A stretch of DNA of 60,697 nucleotides from an uncultured Lachnospiraceae bacterium. GTDB taxonomy: Bacteria > Bacillota > Clostridia > Lachnospirales > Lachnospiraceae. Positions within the stretch are counted from its first letter, which is position 1; each line of letters begins with the position of its first letter. The position numbers were made by a program, and so were the translations under genes. Below, one piece after another: positions 44,111 through 52,554 of this stretch. The stretch lies in contig CANRJG010000007.1 of assembly GCA_947630875.1 (NCBI GenBank), positions 1 through 60,697 on the forward strand, given 5' to 3'. Under the pieces are notes generated by a model that made no database searches, was not told the DNA's origin, and saw only the letters and a program-made list of their open reading frames with translations.

Positions 44111-44947
44111 TTACTCCAGTCCAAATACACAGTTATGCATCAGCATTGCGATTGTGACCGGGCCTACGCCGCCCGGAACGGGTGTAATCGCTGATGCCAC
44201 CGGTGCCACATCAGCAAACAATACATCGCCGCAAAGCGTTTTGTCTGCTTTCCTGTTCACGCCCACATCGATGACGACGGCGCCTTCTTTGACATAGGAA
44301 CGATTAATAAACTCCGGCTTACCGATGGCGACGATTAAAATATCCGCGGATTTCGCAATCGCCTTTAAATTGGAAGTACGGGAATGGGCCACAGTGACCG
44401 TCGCATTTTCTTTGAGCATCAGCATCGCCATTGGTTTTCCCACGATATTGCTGCGTCCAATAATCACACAGTGTTTTCCGGCAATTTCAATCTGATTCCG
44501 CTTCAGGATCTGTATGATACCCGCGGGCGTACAGGAAACATAGCCGGGCAGACCGATGGACAGTGCGCCTACGCTGGCCGGATGAAATCCGTCCACATCC
44601 TTGGCGGGATCAATCGCCATGATAATCGTGTTTTCATCAATATGGGCAGGCAGGGGAAGCTGCACCAGAATTCCATCCACGTGCAGATCCTCATTCAGCC
44701 GGTGGATCAGTGCAAGCAGTTCCTCCTGGGTCGTATGTTCCGGCAATTCATAGGTTTTGGAATAAATGCCGATATACTCACATTTTTTCTTTTTGTTATT
44801 GACATAGATTGCCGAAGCGGGATCATTTCCCACCAGAATCACTGCCAGGGTTTTGGTAATACCGCAGAGCGAAAGCCTTCCCACTTCGCTTTTACATTCT
44901 TCTACAATCGCATCCGCGACTTTCTTTCCGTCTAAGATCTCAGCCAT
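44111..44947 (-). CDS. folD: methylenetetrahydrofolate dehydrogenase / cyclohydrolase
   Basis: This bifunctional one-carbon enzyme interconverts 5,10-methylene-THF, methenyl-THF and 10-formyl-THF. Signatures are 'YVNNKKKKCEYIGI' (catalytic Lys), 'GILVQLPLPAHI', 'GRSNIVGKPMAML' (nucleotide binding) and 'PVPGGVGPVTIAML'. ATG 44947 has AAGGAG six bases upstream; a longer frame has no such site. Confidence 0.96.
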   Translation of the reverse strand: MAEILDGKKVADAIVEECKSEVGRLSLCGITKTLAVILVGNDPASAIYVNNKKKKCEYIGIYSKTYELPEHTTQEELLALIHRLNEDLHVDGILVQLPLPAHIDENTIIMAIDPAKDVDGFHPASVGALSIGLPGYVSCTPAGIIQILKRNQIEIAGKHCVIIGRSNIVGKPMAMLMLKENATVTVAHSRTSNLKAIAKSADILIVAIGKPEFINRSYVKEGAVVIDVGVNRKADKTLCGDVLFADVAPVASAITPVPGGVGPVTIAMLMHNCVFGLE

Positions 44948-44971
44948 TTGATACTCCTTACTTTCCACAAT

Positions 44972-47416
44972 TTACTTTGCCGTTTCTTCCGGCTTTGCAT
45001 TTCTGAACAGTTCAAACTCTTCCGCCGTCATAAGAATTTCTCTGGCTTTGGTTCCCTGCTCCGGCCCAACCACATTTGCCTCGCAAAGCTGATCCATGAT
45101 ACGCGCCGCCCGATTAAACCCGATCCGAAATACGCGCTGCAGCGAACCAATGGACGCCTTCTGCTTATCGCAGATTAATGCGCCGGCCTCCCAGAACAGT
45201 TCATCTTTTCCGTCCTCCGGTATCTGTTCTGTCTGGGTTTCCGCAGGTACTGCATTGGATTCAATCTTTTGTATAATCCGTTCGTCATAGCTGACGTTCT
45301 TATTTTGATTTTTCAGATGTGCTACCACATCCGATATCTCCTTATCCGAAACAAAAGCACCCTGCACACGAATTGGTTTCGGATAATCACTGGGATAAAA
45401 CAGCATGTCCCCGTTTCCAAGGAGTTTTTCTGCCCCATTCATATCCAGAATGGTACGGGAATCTGTACCGCTTGCCACAGTAAGTGCAACACGGGAAGGC
45501 ACATTCGCCTTGATCAGACCGGTGATAACATCCACGGATGGCCGCTGTGTGGCAATAATCATATGAATGCCTGCAGCGCGGGCAAGCTGTGCAAGACGGC
45601 AGATGGCCTCCTCCACTTCTCTCGCTGCCACCATCATCAGATCGGCAAGCTCATCAATGATAATGACGATCCGCGGAAGACGTTCCGGAATCTCCTCTCC
45701 CTCTTCCAGCGAAAACTCATACTGCTTCTCATCAATACATTTATTGTAGCTGTCCAGATCACGAACATGCATATCCGCAAATTTTTTATACCGTACCGTC
45801 ATCTCTGAAACCGCCCAGTTCAGGGCCCCGGCAGCTTTTTTCGGATCGGTAACCACCGGGATAATCAGATTTGGAATCCCGTTATAGACGCCAAATTCCA
45901 CAACTTTGGGGTCGATAATAATGAATTTCACATCCTGTGGTTTGCAGCGGTATAAAAAAGTGATCAGTATGGAATTGGTAAATACGCTTTTTCCGGAACC
46001 GGTAGTGCCGGAAATCAGCATATGAGGCATCTTGGAAAGATCTGCAACGATAACTCTGCCGGAAACATCTTTTCCGGCCGCAAAAGCAAGGGGTGATTTC
46101 GCAGACAGCAGCTCTTCGGATTCAAACAGATCCCGGATCAAAACCGCGGATTTTTTTGCATTGGGTACTTCAATCCCCACCGCCGCCTTTCCAGGGACAG
46201 GCGCTTCAATCCGAATATCGTTGACAGCCAGATTCAGTTTGATATCATCAGCCAGCGACAGGATACGGCTGACCTTTACACCGGGTTCCGGACGAAACTC
46301 ATAGCGGGTCACCGCAGGTCCTCGGCTTACATCTGTGATATTTACGTTCACGCCAAAGCTCTTTAACGTATTCTGGAGATTCAGCGCCGTTTCTTTCAGC
46401 TGCTGCCCCGATCCGGTATCCGCAGTTTCTCTGTTTTTCCGAAAAAGCCGGATCGGCGGAAGAACAAAATCCTCTGCAGCGGCAGCTGCAGACTCTGCCG
46501 CTTCCAAAGGCTCTGGCAGGATTTCTTTTGTATCTTCTGCGGAATTTACTTTTGCGCGTTTCGGTTTGTTCAAAGGTTCCGGCAGTAATTCCTCCGGTGC
46601 AGAAACCGTTTGCGTCGCTGCAGCCGGCGGTACATCCGGTATTTCAGCAGCAGGTTCTGCCTGCTCTTTTTGGGATTTCTTCCTGCGTGCGGCAGTTTTC
46701 TCTTCCGGCATTTCATTGGTTTCTTCAAGAACAGGCATGATAAATTCGCCTGTGGTTTCGGATGCAGCGTTTCGTTCCGGACCGTGCTTTGTTTCCGGCC
46801 GGTTTTTTCGTTCGCGGACTTCCTGTTTTGCATTGTCCACCAGCTTTGCACTTTGTGAAGACAAAAGCTTTAAGAAGGATTTTCCGGTCAGCAGAACGCC
46901 GCTGATAATAAAAAGAAAAACCGCAAGAATTACCGCGCCTGCCGTTCCCAGAGCGCCATACAGAAGTTTATAAAAGGCACCGCCGATAAATCCACCGCCA
47001 TGATGCGTCCGTCTGGCATACAAAAACAGAGCGCCGAGACCATAGTTGGACGACTGTTTTGCGTCCAAAATCTGGGCAAGCAGACAAAATGCCAGCGTAA
47101 ACAGCAGAAAAGCGGCGACCTTACAGCCCGCCTGATGGATTCTCGCCGAGGAAACTATTAAAAAAACGACTGCGGTAAAAACAACCGGGAATACATACGC
47201 GGCAATGCCGAAGATTCCGAAAAACAAATCGCTCAGTCCTCTGGTCAGACTGCCGCCGATTCCAAAATTGGAAATGAACAGCAGTATGGAGGACAGAAGA
47301 CAAATTAAAAGTACAATTTCACTGGTCAGCGAAATGGAAGTATTTTTTTGTTTATGTACTGTCTGGTTTTTTGAAGGTTTCTTTTGTTTACGATGATTTC
47401 CAGACGAACCGGCCAT
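44972..47416 (-). CDS. ftsK: DNA translocase FtsK/SpoIIIE
   Basis: Four N-terminal transmembrane helices (about 25-175) precede a long Pro/Glu/Ala-rich linker (about 190-330) and the motor domain. The motor has Walker A 'ISGTTGSGKSVFTNSI', Walker B 'IVIIIDELADLMM' and 'RLAQLARAAGIHMIIATQRPSVDVITG'. A C-terminal winged-helix gamma domain ends the protein ('IGSLQRVFRIGFNRAARIMDQL'). ATG 47416 has GGGAGAGG seven bases upstream. It pumps chromosomal DNA at division or sporulation. Confidence 0.95.
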   Translation of the reverse strand: MAGSSGNHRKQKKPSKNQTVHKQKNTSISLTSEIVLLICLLSSILLFISNFGIGGSLTRGLSDLFFGIFGIAAYVFPVVFTAVVFLIVSSARIHQAGCKVAAFLLFTLAFCLLAQILDAKQSSNYGLGALFLYARRTHHGGGFIGGAFYKLLYGALGTAGAVILAVFLFIISGVLLTGKSFLKLLSSQSAKLVDNAKQEVRERKNRPETKHGPERNAASETTGEFIMPVLEETNEMPEEKTAARRKKSQKEQAEPAAEIPDVPPAAATQTVSAPEELLPEPLNKPKRAKVNSAEDTKEILPEPLEAAESAAAAAEDFVLPPIRLFRKNRETADTGSGQQLKETALNLQNTLKSFGVNVNITDVSRGPAVTRYEFRPEPGVKVSRILSLADDIKLNLAVNDIRIEAPVPGKAAVGIEVPNAKKSAVLIRDLFESEELLSAKSPLAFAAGKDVSGRVIVADLSKMPHMLISGTTGSGKSVFTNSILITFLYRCKPQDVKFIIIDPKVVEFGVYNGIPNLIIPVVTDPKKAAGALNWAVSEMTVRYKKFADMHVRDLDSYNKCIDEKQYEFSLEEGEEIPERLPRIVIIIDELADLMMVAAREVEEAICRLAQLARAAGIHMIIATQRPSVDVITGLIKANVPSRVALTVASGTDSRTILDMNGAEKLLGNGDMLFYPSDYPKPIRVQGAFVSDKEISDVVAHLKNQNKNVSYDERIIQKIESNAVPAETQTEQIPEDGKDELFWEAGALICDKQKASIGSLQRVFRIGFNRAARIMDQLCEANVVGPEQGTKAREILMTAEEFELFRNAKPEETAK

Positions 47417-47438
47417 CGACCATCCTCTCCCTACTATT

Positions 47439-47527
47439 AATGTATCGGCACGCGCGCTCGGGGAGCGCACCTGCCAAGTCGTCGGAAGGCATTAAAAGTT
47501 ATGCTTCGCATAAGCCTTCCTCCTTCA
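47439..47527 (-). repeat. dispersed intergenic repeat, copy A
   Basis: About 90 bases nearly identical to 50147-50238. The shared core contains GCGCACCTGCCA, GTCGTCGGAAGGCATT and a TTATGCTTCGCATAA hairpin. It lies between the uppP stop and the ftsK start. It can be read as a short peptide (MRSITFNAFRR...) that I judge not to be a gene. Confidence 0.82.
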
Positions 47528-47530
47528 TAT

Positions 47531-48424
47531 TTATGCAATAATGATGCCGCCGATAATGGCCACCAGACCGGCAATACAGCAGTAAATGCTGAAATATTTG
47601 AATTTACGTTCCTTTGCAAGATAATTCACAATTTTAATACAGAAGTACCCGATGGCAGCGGCCAGAACCATGCCCACAATATAGTATCCCCACATCTGTC
47701 CGCCGATTTTGCCGAAATCAATATCCTTAATATCCAGTAAAAGGGCGCCGAGAATCGCCGGAATGGACATAATAAATGAAAATCTTACGGCAAATTTCTT
47801 GTCAAATCCGAAGAAAGAACAGGCGGAAATCGTAGAACCGGAACGGGAAATACCCGGAATGGTCGCGATACCCTGCACAACGCCCACAACAGCAGCCTGC
47901 CAGTACGGAATATTCCGTGGGGTCTTTCTTTTGTTTTCCGAAGTATCCGCAATCAGAAGCAGTACAGCGGTAATCAGAAGCGAGACGCCGACGATAGGCA
48001 GACTCGAACTGATGGACTCCACGATATCCTTCAGCAAAATGCCGATAATACCGGTGGGAATGGTGGCAACAATGACCATCAGAACAAACTTCCGGTAGCT
48101 TCCGTTGATAATCCGGAGGTACTCTTTTTCTCCTTTTTTCATGCCAAAAGGTTTGCTGCAGAAAAGCTTTGCATTCAGGAAAATATCTCTGAGCATGAGG
48201 ACAAATTCAACAATCATCTTTTTAATGTCTTTATGGAATGCAAAACATATCGCAACAAGTGTTCCGATATGCAGAAGAATATCGAAGGTAAGCTCAGACG
48301 CGCCGGATGCGGCCTGAATATGCAAAAGCTCCTTAAAAATTGCAAGATGGCCTGAACTGCTGACCGGTAAAAACTCCGTCAATCCCTGTATAATACCTAA
48401 AATAATCGCTTTTAATAAGGTCAT
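47531..48424 (-). CDS. uppP: undecaprenyl-diphosphatase
   Basis: This 297-residue BacA-type membrane phosphatase recycles undecaprenyl pyrophosphate to the phosphate carrier for wall synthesis. It has both signature motifs, 'GLTEFLPVSSSGHLAI' and 'IPGISRSGSTISA', and about eight helices. The repeat element begins right after its stop codon. Confidence 0.95.
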   Translation of the reverse strand: MTLLKAIILGIIQGLTEFLPVSSSGHLAIFKELLHIQAASGASELTFDILLHIGTLVAICFAFHKDIKKMIVEFVLMLRDIFLNAKLFCSKPFGMKKGEKEYLRIINGSYRKFVLMVIVATIPTGIIGILLKDIVESISSSLPIVGVSLLITAVLLLIADTSENKRKTPRNIPYWQAAVVGVVQGIATIPGISRSGSTISACSFFGFDKKFAVRFSFIMSIPAILGALLLDIKDIDFGKIGGQMWGYYIVGMVLAAAIGYFCIKIVNYLAKERKFKYFSIYCCIAGLVAIIGGIIIA

Positions 48425-48585
48425 TATGTAATCCTCCGCTTTCTTCTATCATTTCATCGCATATCGCAAAACCATACCCTCTTCCGGTATGATTTTACAA
48501 CGCGAATACTGCATCCTATGTGGCAAAAGCCGATATTATTCAATAGTATAGCATCGTTTCTGATTTTTGTCACGCATAAATTACA

Positions 48586-48640
48586 GCCCCATTCAAAGCT
48601 GTAAATACAGAAATCTGAATGGGGCCGTATTGTTTTTGTG
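48586..48640. terminator. hairpin terminator between uppP and the isomerase-like gene
   Basis: A 10-bp perfect stem GCCCCATTCA/TGAATGGGGC with a 20-base loop. The U-run is on the plus strand (TTTTTGTGTTTTTTT), yet the nearest genes are on the minus strand, where it lies 21 bases past a stop codon. It is likely the end of the isomerase-like transcript. Confidence 0.65.
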
Positions 48641-48645
48641 TTTTT

Positions 48646-50127
48646 TTATACAAAAGGATTTTCTGTTTTGTAAAGCATGCCTTTCGGCTGATTGAAGCCG
48701 ATGTCACAGACGCCGAGATAGCGGAATACCTCAAACAGCGCTTTTCCGAAATGTCCGAATGCCACCGCGCCGTGATGGGGGAAATGATTCTCGATCAGTA
48801 CATGGCGGTAAAATCTGCCCATTTCCGGAATCGCAAATACACCGATGCCGCCGAAGGAACAGGTCTTTACGGGGAGCACTTCACCCTGCGCAATATATGC
48901 TTTCAGCTGTGCGTCCGCGGTACTCTGGAGACGGAAGAATGTGATGTCTCCCGGAACAATATCGCCTTCCAGCGTGCCTCTTGTGATGTTGGGCTCACTG
49001 TCAGGTTCCAGTGAACGTTTCATGATCATCTGATGTTTCATGGTACAGGTGACAAGCTTGCCGGAACAGGTATTGCCGCAGTGGAATCCCATAAAGGTAT
49101 CCTGTAAGGTATAATCAAACTTACCATGAATATCCCGCTCATACATATCTTTCGGAACGGAGTTGTTGATATCCAGCAGCGTAACGGCATCCTGTGAAAC
49201 CACCGTGCCGATATACTCGCTCAATGCACCGTAGATATCCACCTCACAGGAAACAGGGATGCCGCGGCCGGTCAGTCTGGAATTAACGTAGCATGGAACA
49301 AATCCGAACTGCGTCTGGAATGCAGGCCAGCATTTGTTGGCAAATGCCACATATTTTTTACAGCCTTTGTGCGCTTCCGCCCAGTCCAGCAGCGTCAGTT
49401 CATACTGCGCCAGCTTGGGCAGAATGCCGGCCATTTTATTTCCGTCCCCCAGCTCTTCTTCCATCTCTTTGATGACCTGCGGGATCCGCGGATCATCTGC
49501 ATGTTCATGGAAAGCAGCGAACAGATCCAGCTCCGAATTTTCTTCAATCTCCACGCCCAGATCGTAAAGACGCTTGATGGGCGCATTGCAGGCCAGGAAA
49601 TCCTGGGGTCTGGGGCCGAAAGAAATAATCTTGAGATTATGTACGCTGACAATCGCTGTGGCCACGGGAGCAAATTCATGGATCATCTTTGCCACATCCT
49701 CCGGATCTCCTACTGGGTATTCCGGAATGTATGCCTTTAAATTTCTAAGTTTCAGATTGTAGCTGCAGTTTAAAACGCCGCAATATGCGTCGCCGCGGTC
49801 GCCTACCAGTTTGTCGCTGGCATCCTCCGCTGCCGCCACGTACATCACCGGGCCGTCAAAGTATTTCGCAAGAAGTGTCTCGGACGTTTCCGGACCAAAA
49901 TTGCCGAGATAAACAACCAGCGCGTTGCAGCCGGCTGCTTTCACGTCTTCCAGCGCTTTTAACATATCGGTTTCATTTTCCACCACAACGGGACATTCAT
50001 AAATCTCTCCATATGTGTTTCGATAAGCGCTGACGACTTTTTTCCTTCTTGACTCGGAAAGGGTCATGGGAAAACAGTCGCGGCTTACCGCTATAATACC
50101 GGGTTCAAATTTTGCAGTATTCAGCAT
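48646..50127 (-). CDS. L-fucose/L-arabinose isomerase-like protein
   Basis: This 493-residue protein fits the FucI/AraA-like fold. It has an N-terminal Rossmann-like half ('AAGCNALVVYLGNFGPE') and a C-terminal half holding 'CEVDIYGALSEYIG', 'LLDINN' and 'FMGFHCGNTCSG', plausible Glu/Asp/His metal ligands. Enzymes of this family interconvert aldose and ketose sugars. No sugar transporter or kinase is close by, so the substrate is not assigned. GAGGAGG precedes ATG 50127 at 8 bases. Confidence 0.82.
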   Translation of the reverse strand: MLNTAKFEPGIIAVSRDCFPMTLSESRRKKVVSAYRNTYGEIYECPVVVENETDMLKALEDVKAAGCNALVVYLGNFGPETSETLLAKYFDGPVMYVAAAEDASDKLVGDRGDAYCGVLNCSYNLKLRNLKAYIPEYPVGDPEDVAKMIHEFAPVATAIVSVHNLKIISFGPRPQDFLACNAPIKRLYDLGVEIEENSELDLFAAFHEHADDPRIPQVIKEMEEELGDGNKMAGILPKLAQYELTLLDWAEAHKGCKKYVAFANKCWPAFQTQFGFVPCYVNSRLTGRGIPVSCEVDIYGALSEYIGTVVSQDAVTLLDINNSVPKDMYERDIHGKFDYTLQDTFMGFHCGNTCSGKLVTCTMKHQMIMKRSLEPDSEPNITRGTLEGDIVPGDITFFRLQSTADAQLKAYIAQGEVLPVKTCSFGGIGVFAIPEMGRFYRHVLIENHFPHHGAVAFGHFGKALFEVFRYLGVCDIGFNQPKGMLYKTENPFV

Positions 50128-50146
50128 CGAAAATACCTCCTCATGT

Positions 50147-50238
50147 AATAGGTAGCGGCATGCGCGCCCATAAGAGCGCACCTGCCATGTCGTCGGAAGG
50201 CATTTTGAGTTATGCTTCGCATAAGCCTCCCTCTTCAT
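50147..50238 (-). repeat. dispersed intergenic repeat, copy B
   Basis: The partner of copy A at 47439-47527. Differences are scattered substitutions and a 2-3 base change in the GCGC-rich part, while the TTATGCTTCGCATAA hairpin and the flanking GGC/GCC pairing are kept. It lies between the thyX-like stop and the isomerase-like start. Confidence 0.82.
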
Positions 50239-50284
50239 TTTTTAGTATAGCACTCTTTTCCATGGAAATAAAGAAAAAAATCAT

Positions 50285-51658
50285 TCAGAGTTTCACAGAA
50301 AACTCCTGTTTGATTTTGGACATTTGTCCGCAGCTCATGCGCCCTTCCGGACAGATCCCCGTCATAAAACAGCTGGGGCCGTACAGAGAAAACAGCACCG
50401 GATACCGTTCCCGCAGCAGCTTTAACAGGGCCCGTGCGTGGGCGCGAATTTCCCACTGTGCTCTGCTGCAGCTGCGCAGACGGATAAAGGTACTCAGTTC
50501 ATTGGCATTCATTGTGGTAAGTACCGGAACGGTCATGCCTGCCAGCAGCAGGTATACCCCGTCAAAATCGGACAGTCCCAGTTCTTTTAATTGCCGTGCG
50601 GTTTCCGCCGTCCGGGCAAAAATCTCCTGATACCTATCCTGCAGACCGGCGTTTTTAATGCTCTCCGGAACCACGTATTTGCTGTAATCGCAGATTCTTA
50701 TATAAGCCGGCACAAGAATGGACTGCATTCTGTGCCGTACCAGATGGGTCACGCCGGCCAGAGAAACCTGATGGAACAAAATCGTAAACTGTGCCTGTTC
50801 CAATTCCCTCTTTCTGGAGCTGTTCAGTATTTCCCGGATGATATTCTGCTGTTCCTGCCTGCTTTCTGCCGTAAAGCTTTGCCAGGCAGGATCGCCGACA
50901 GACAGTTTTGCCGCACGGCAGATCATGGTTTCCGGATCTTCCGGTCCGCACAGCAGGCTGACTTCCGATTCGTTTCTGTCCGCAGGAACCGGAAGGACTG
51001 CATCCGATGCTTTTCTTTCCCGCGTGTTTTTTTCGAATTTCAGGAACGGCAGCAGCGTCTCGCACTGTTCGATCAGCGATCTGCCCAGCCGGACCAGTTC
51101 CGGATAATCTTTTCCTCTGCCCCAGACCATTTCATCCACCACGCGAATCAGTTCCCGGGCATTCAGAGTACAGTAAAAATTACTGCGGAAGGAATAAGGA
51201 AGCACAAACCTTGCATCTTCTTTCGGAATCCCCTGTTTCAACAGCGCATCGTAAGCAAAAAACAGAAACTCCATATGCTTCTGATAAACGGATTTTAGCG
51301 TTTCTCCGCTGCTTCCGTAAGATGAAAAATCAGGCATCACATATCCCATGCCTCCGAAATCCACATATCTCCTGGACTTTACGGTAAAGGAAGCCAGCCG
51401 AAATTCAATCATAAACTGTTCCACATAAACGGAAACATTATTGAAAGACAGATTCAGACTGCAATGTTCCAACACCGAAGTGTGCCCGGAAGCCATAATT
51501 TTGCCGATCAGACGAATATTCTCTTCCCGGTCTTTTTCCAGTGCGCCTGCATAGATTTCATCCGCGGTTCCTTTCGTCGTGGAAATTCTGCCTGCGGAGG
51601 AAATGATGCTTTCTGCATTTTCATTATGATATATGATCGTAACGGTTCCTTCCTTCAT
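50285..51658 (-). CDS. tandem-duplicated flavin-dependent thymidylate synthase-like protein
   Basis: The 457 residues are two ThyX domains in one chain (about 1-225 and 230-457); ordinary ThyX has about 220-250. ThyX makes dTMP from dUMP using FAD and methylene-THF. The signature RHRxxSxNExSxRY is divided. The N-half reads 'EFRLASFTVKSRRY' (keeps Ser and SxRY, lacks RH). The C-half reads 'RHRMQSILVPAYIR' (keeps RHRxxS, lacks NExSxRY). The C-half also keeps 'RAQWEIR'. Each half has the 'NAREL/NANEL' helix. A composite site across the halves is possible, but activity is not certain. ATG 51658 follows an AGGAT-type site. Confidence 0.85.
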   Translation of the reverse strand: MKEGTVTIIYHNENAESIISSAGRISTTKGTADEIYAGALEKDREENIRLIGKIMASGHTSVLEHCSLNLSFNNVSVYVEQFMIEFRLASFTVKSRRYVDFGGMGYVMPDFSSYGSSGETLKSVYQKHMEFLFFAYDALLKQGIPKEDARFVLPYSFRSNFYCTLNARELIRVVDEMVWGRGKDYPELVRLGRSLIEQCETLLPFLKFEKNTRERKASDAVLPVPADRNESEVSLLCGPEDPETMICRAAKLSVGDPAWQSFTAESRQEQQNIIREILNSSRKRELEQAQFTILFHQVSLAGVTHLVRHRMQSILVPAYIRICDYSKYVVPESIKNAGLQDRYQEIFARTAETARQLKELGLSDFDGVYLLLAGMTVPVLTTMNANELSTFIRLRSCSRAQWEIRAHARALLKLLRERYPVLFSLYGPSCFMTGICPEGRMSCGQMSKIKQEFSVKL

Positions 51659-51687
51659 CTGTGGTATCCTTTCATCCTTTTTACATT

Positions 51688-52314
51688 TTATTTTCCGTCA
51701 GAAAAACTGGTAGTGGCACTCCGCTCCACTTCCGGAAGCCCGTGCTGCTCTTTTTCCACAGCAATGGCACGAATCAGAAACGCCATATTGCGGGCAAGAT
51801 TACGCATCACCTGAAGACCTTCCGCATCTTTGCGTACATCTTCCGCCGTAAAGCCATGGACCTGATTCCAGTAAGTCGAGGAGGCCACCGGCATACCGCT
51901 GATGGTGAAATATTTATTCAAAACATCAAACGAAGCAGTGTTGCCGCCTCTGCGGCAGGATACCACGGCAGCGCCCACTTTCATATGTTTGGAAAATCCT
52001 GTGCTGTAAAACAGACGATCCAGAAATGAAAGCAGCGTTCCGTTGGGCGAACCGTAATAGACCGGGCTCCCCACAACCAGCCCGTCTGCTGCTTCCAGCT
52101 TCGGCGCAACTTCATTCACCAGATCATCAAACACGCATTTTCCCAGTTTGCTGCAGCTTCTGCAGGAAATACAGCCCCGGACAGCCTTGGAGCCCACCTG
52201 AATCAGTTCGGTTTCCATGCCTTCTTCCGCAAAAATACGCATCATTTCCTCCAATGCCGTCGCCGTACACCCGTTGGTGTGGGGACTGCCGTTACACAAA
52301 AGAATCTTTGCCAT
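51688..52314 (-). CDS. flavodoxin-like NAD(P)H-dependent FMN oxidoreductase
   Basis: This protein of about 208 residues has the FMN-binding loop 'CNGSPHTNGCTATAL', a Cys cluster 'CISCRSCSKLGKC' typical of iron-sulfur flavoprotein-like members, and 'GLVVGSPVYYGSPNGTLLSFLDRLF'. ATG 52314 is chosen because GGGAG is nine bases upstream. It probably transfers electrons or reduces quinone or azo-type substrates; the partner is unknown. Confidence 0.85.
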   Translation of the reverse strand: MAKILLCNGSPHTNGCTATALEEMMRIFAEEGMETELIQVGSKAVRGCISCRSCSKLGKCVFDDLVNEVAPKLEAADGLVVGSPVYYGSPNGTLLSFLDRLFYSTGFSKHMKVGAAVVSCRRGGNTASFDVLNKYFTISGMPVASSTYWNQVHGFTAEDVRKDAEGLQVMRNLARNMAFLIRAIAVEKEQHGLPEVERSATTSFSDGK

Positions 52315-52456
52315 TTTCTTCATCTCCCTTTTAACAAACAAATCTGTTAGAAATCCATTTTTATTACTATATCATAGAAGACGGCAAATTTCCATGCAGA
52401 CAATCGGTTTTTATCAACGCAATATATGTTTTTTATTTTTCTATATAATGCAGGAA

Positions 52457-52517
52457 GGGAGAGATGAACCCTGCTCCGGTCATCTCTCCCTGCTGCATGA
52501 CAGCGGCTTCGCTGTCA
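52457..52517 (-). terminator. double hairpin downstream of the serpin gene
   Basis: Two perfect stems: GGGAGAGATGA/TCATCTCTCCC (52457-52490) and TGACAGCG/CGCTGTCA (52498-52517, loop GCTT). A U-run is on the plus side. They lie between the flavoprotein and serpin genes and probably end the serpin transcript. Confidence 0.65.
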
Positions 52518-52554
52518 TTTTATTTTCTTTTCAACGGCCCATTTTCCCGTTTCG

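Noticed and set aside
47437-47619. Short ORFs within the two intergenic repeats
   Set aside because: They arise from the repeat sequence itself, differ at the C-terminus and lack suitable start signals.
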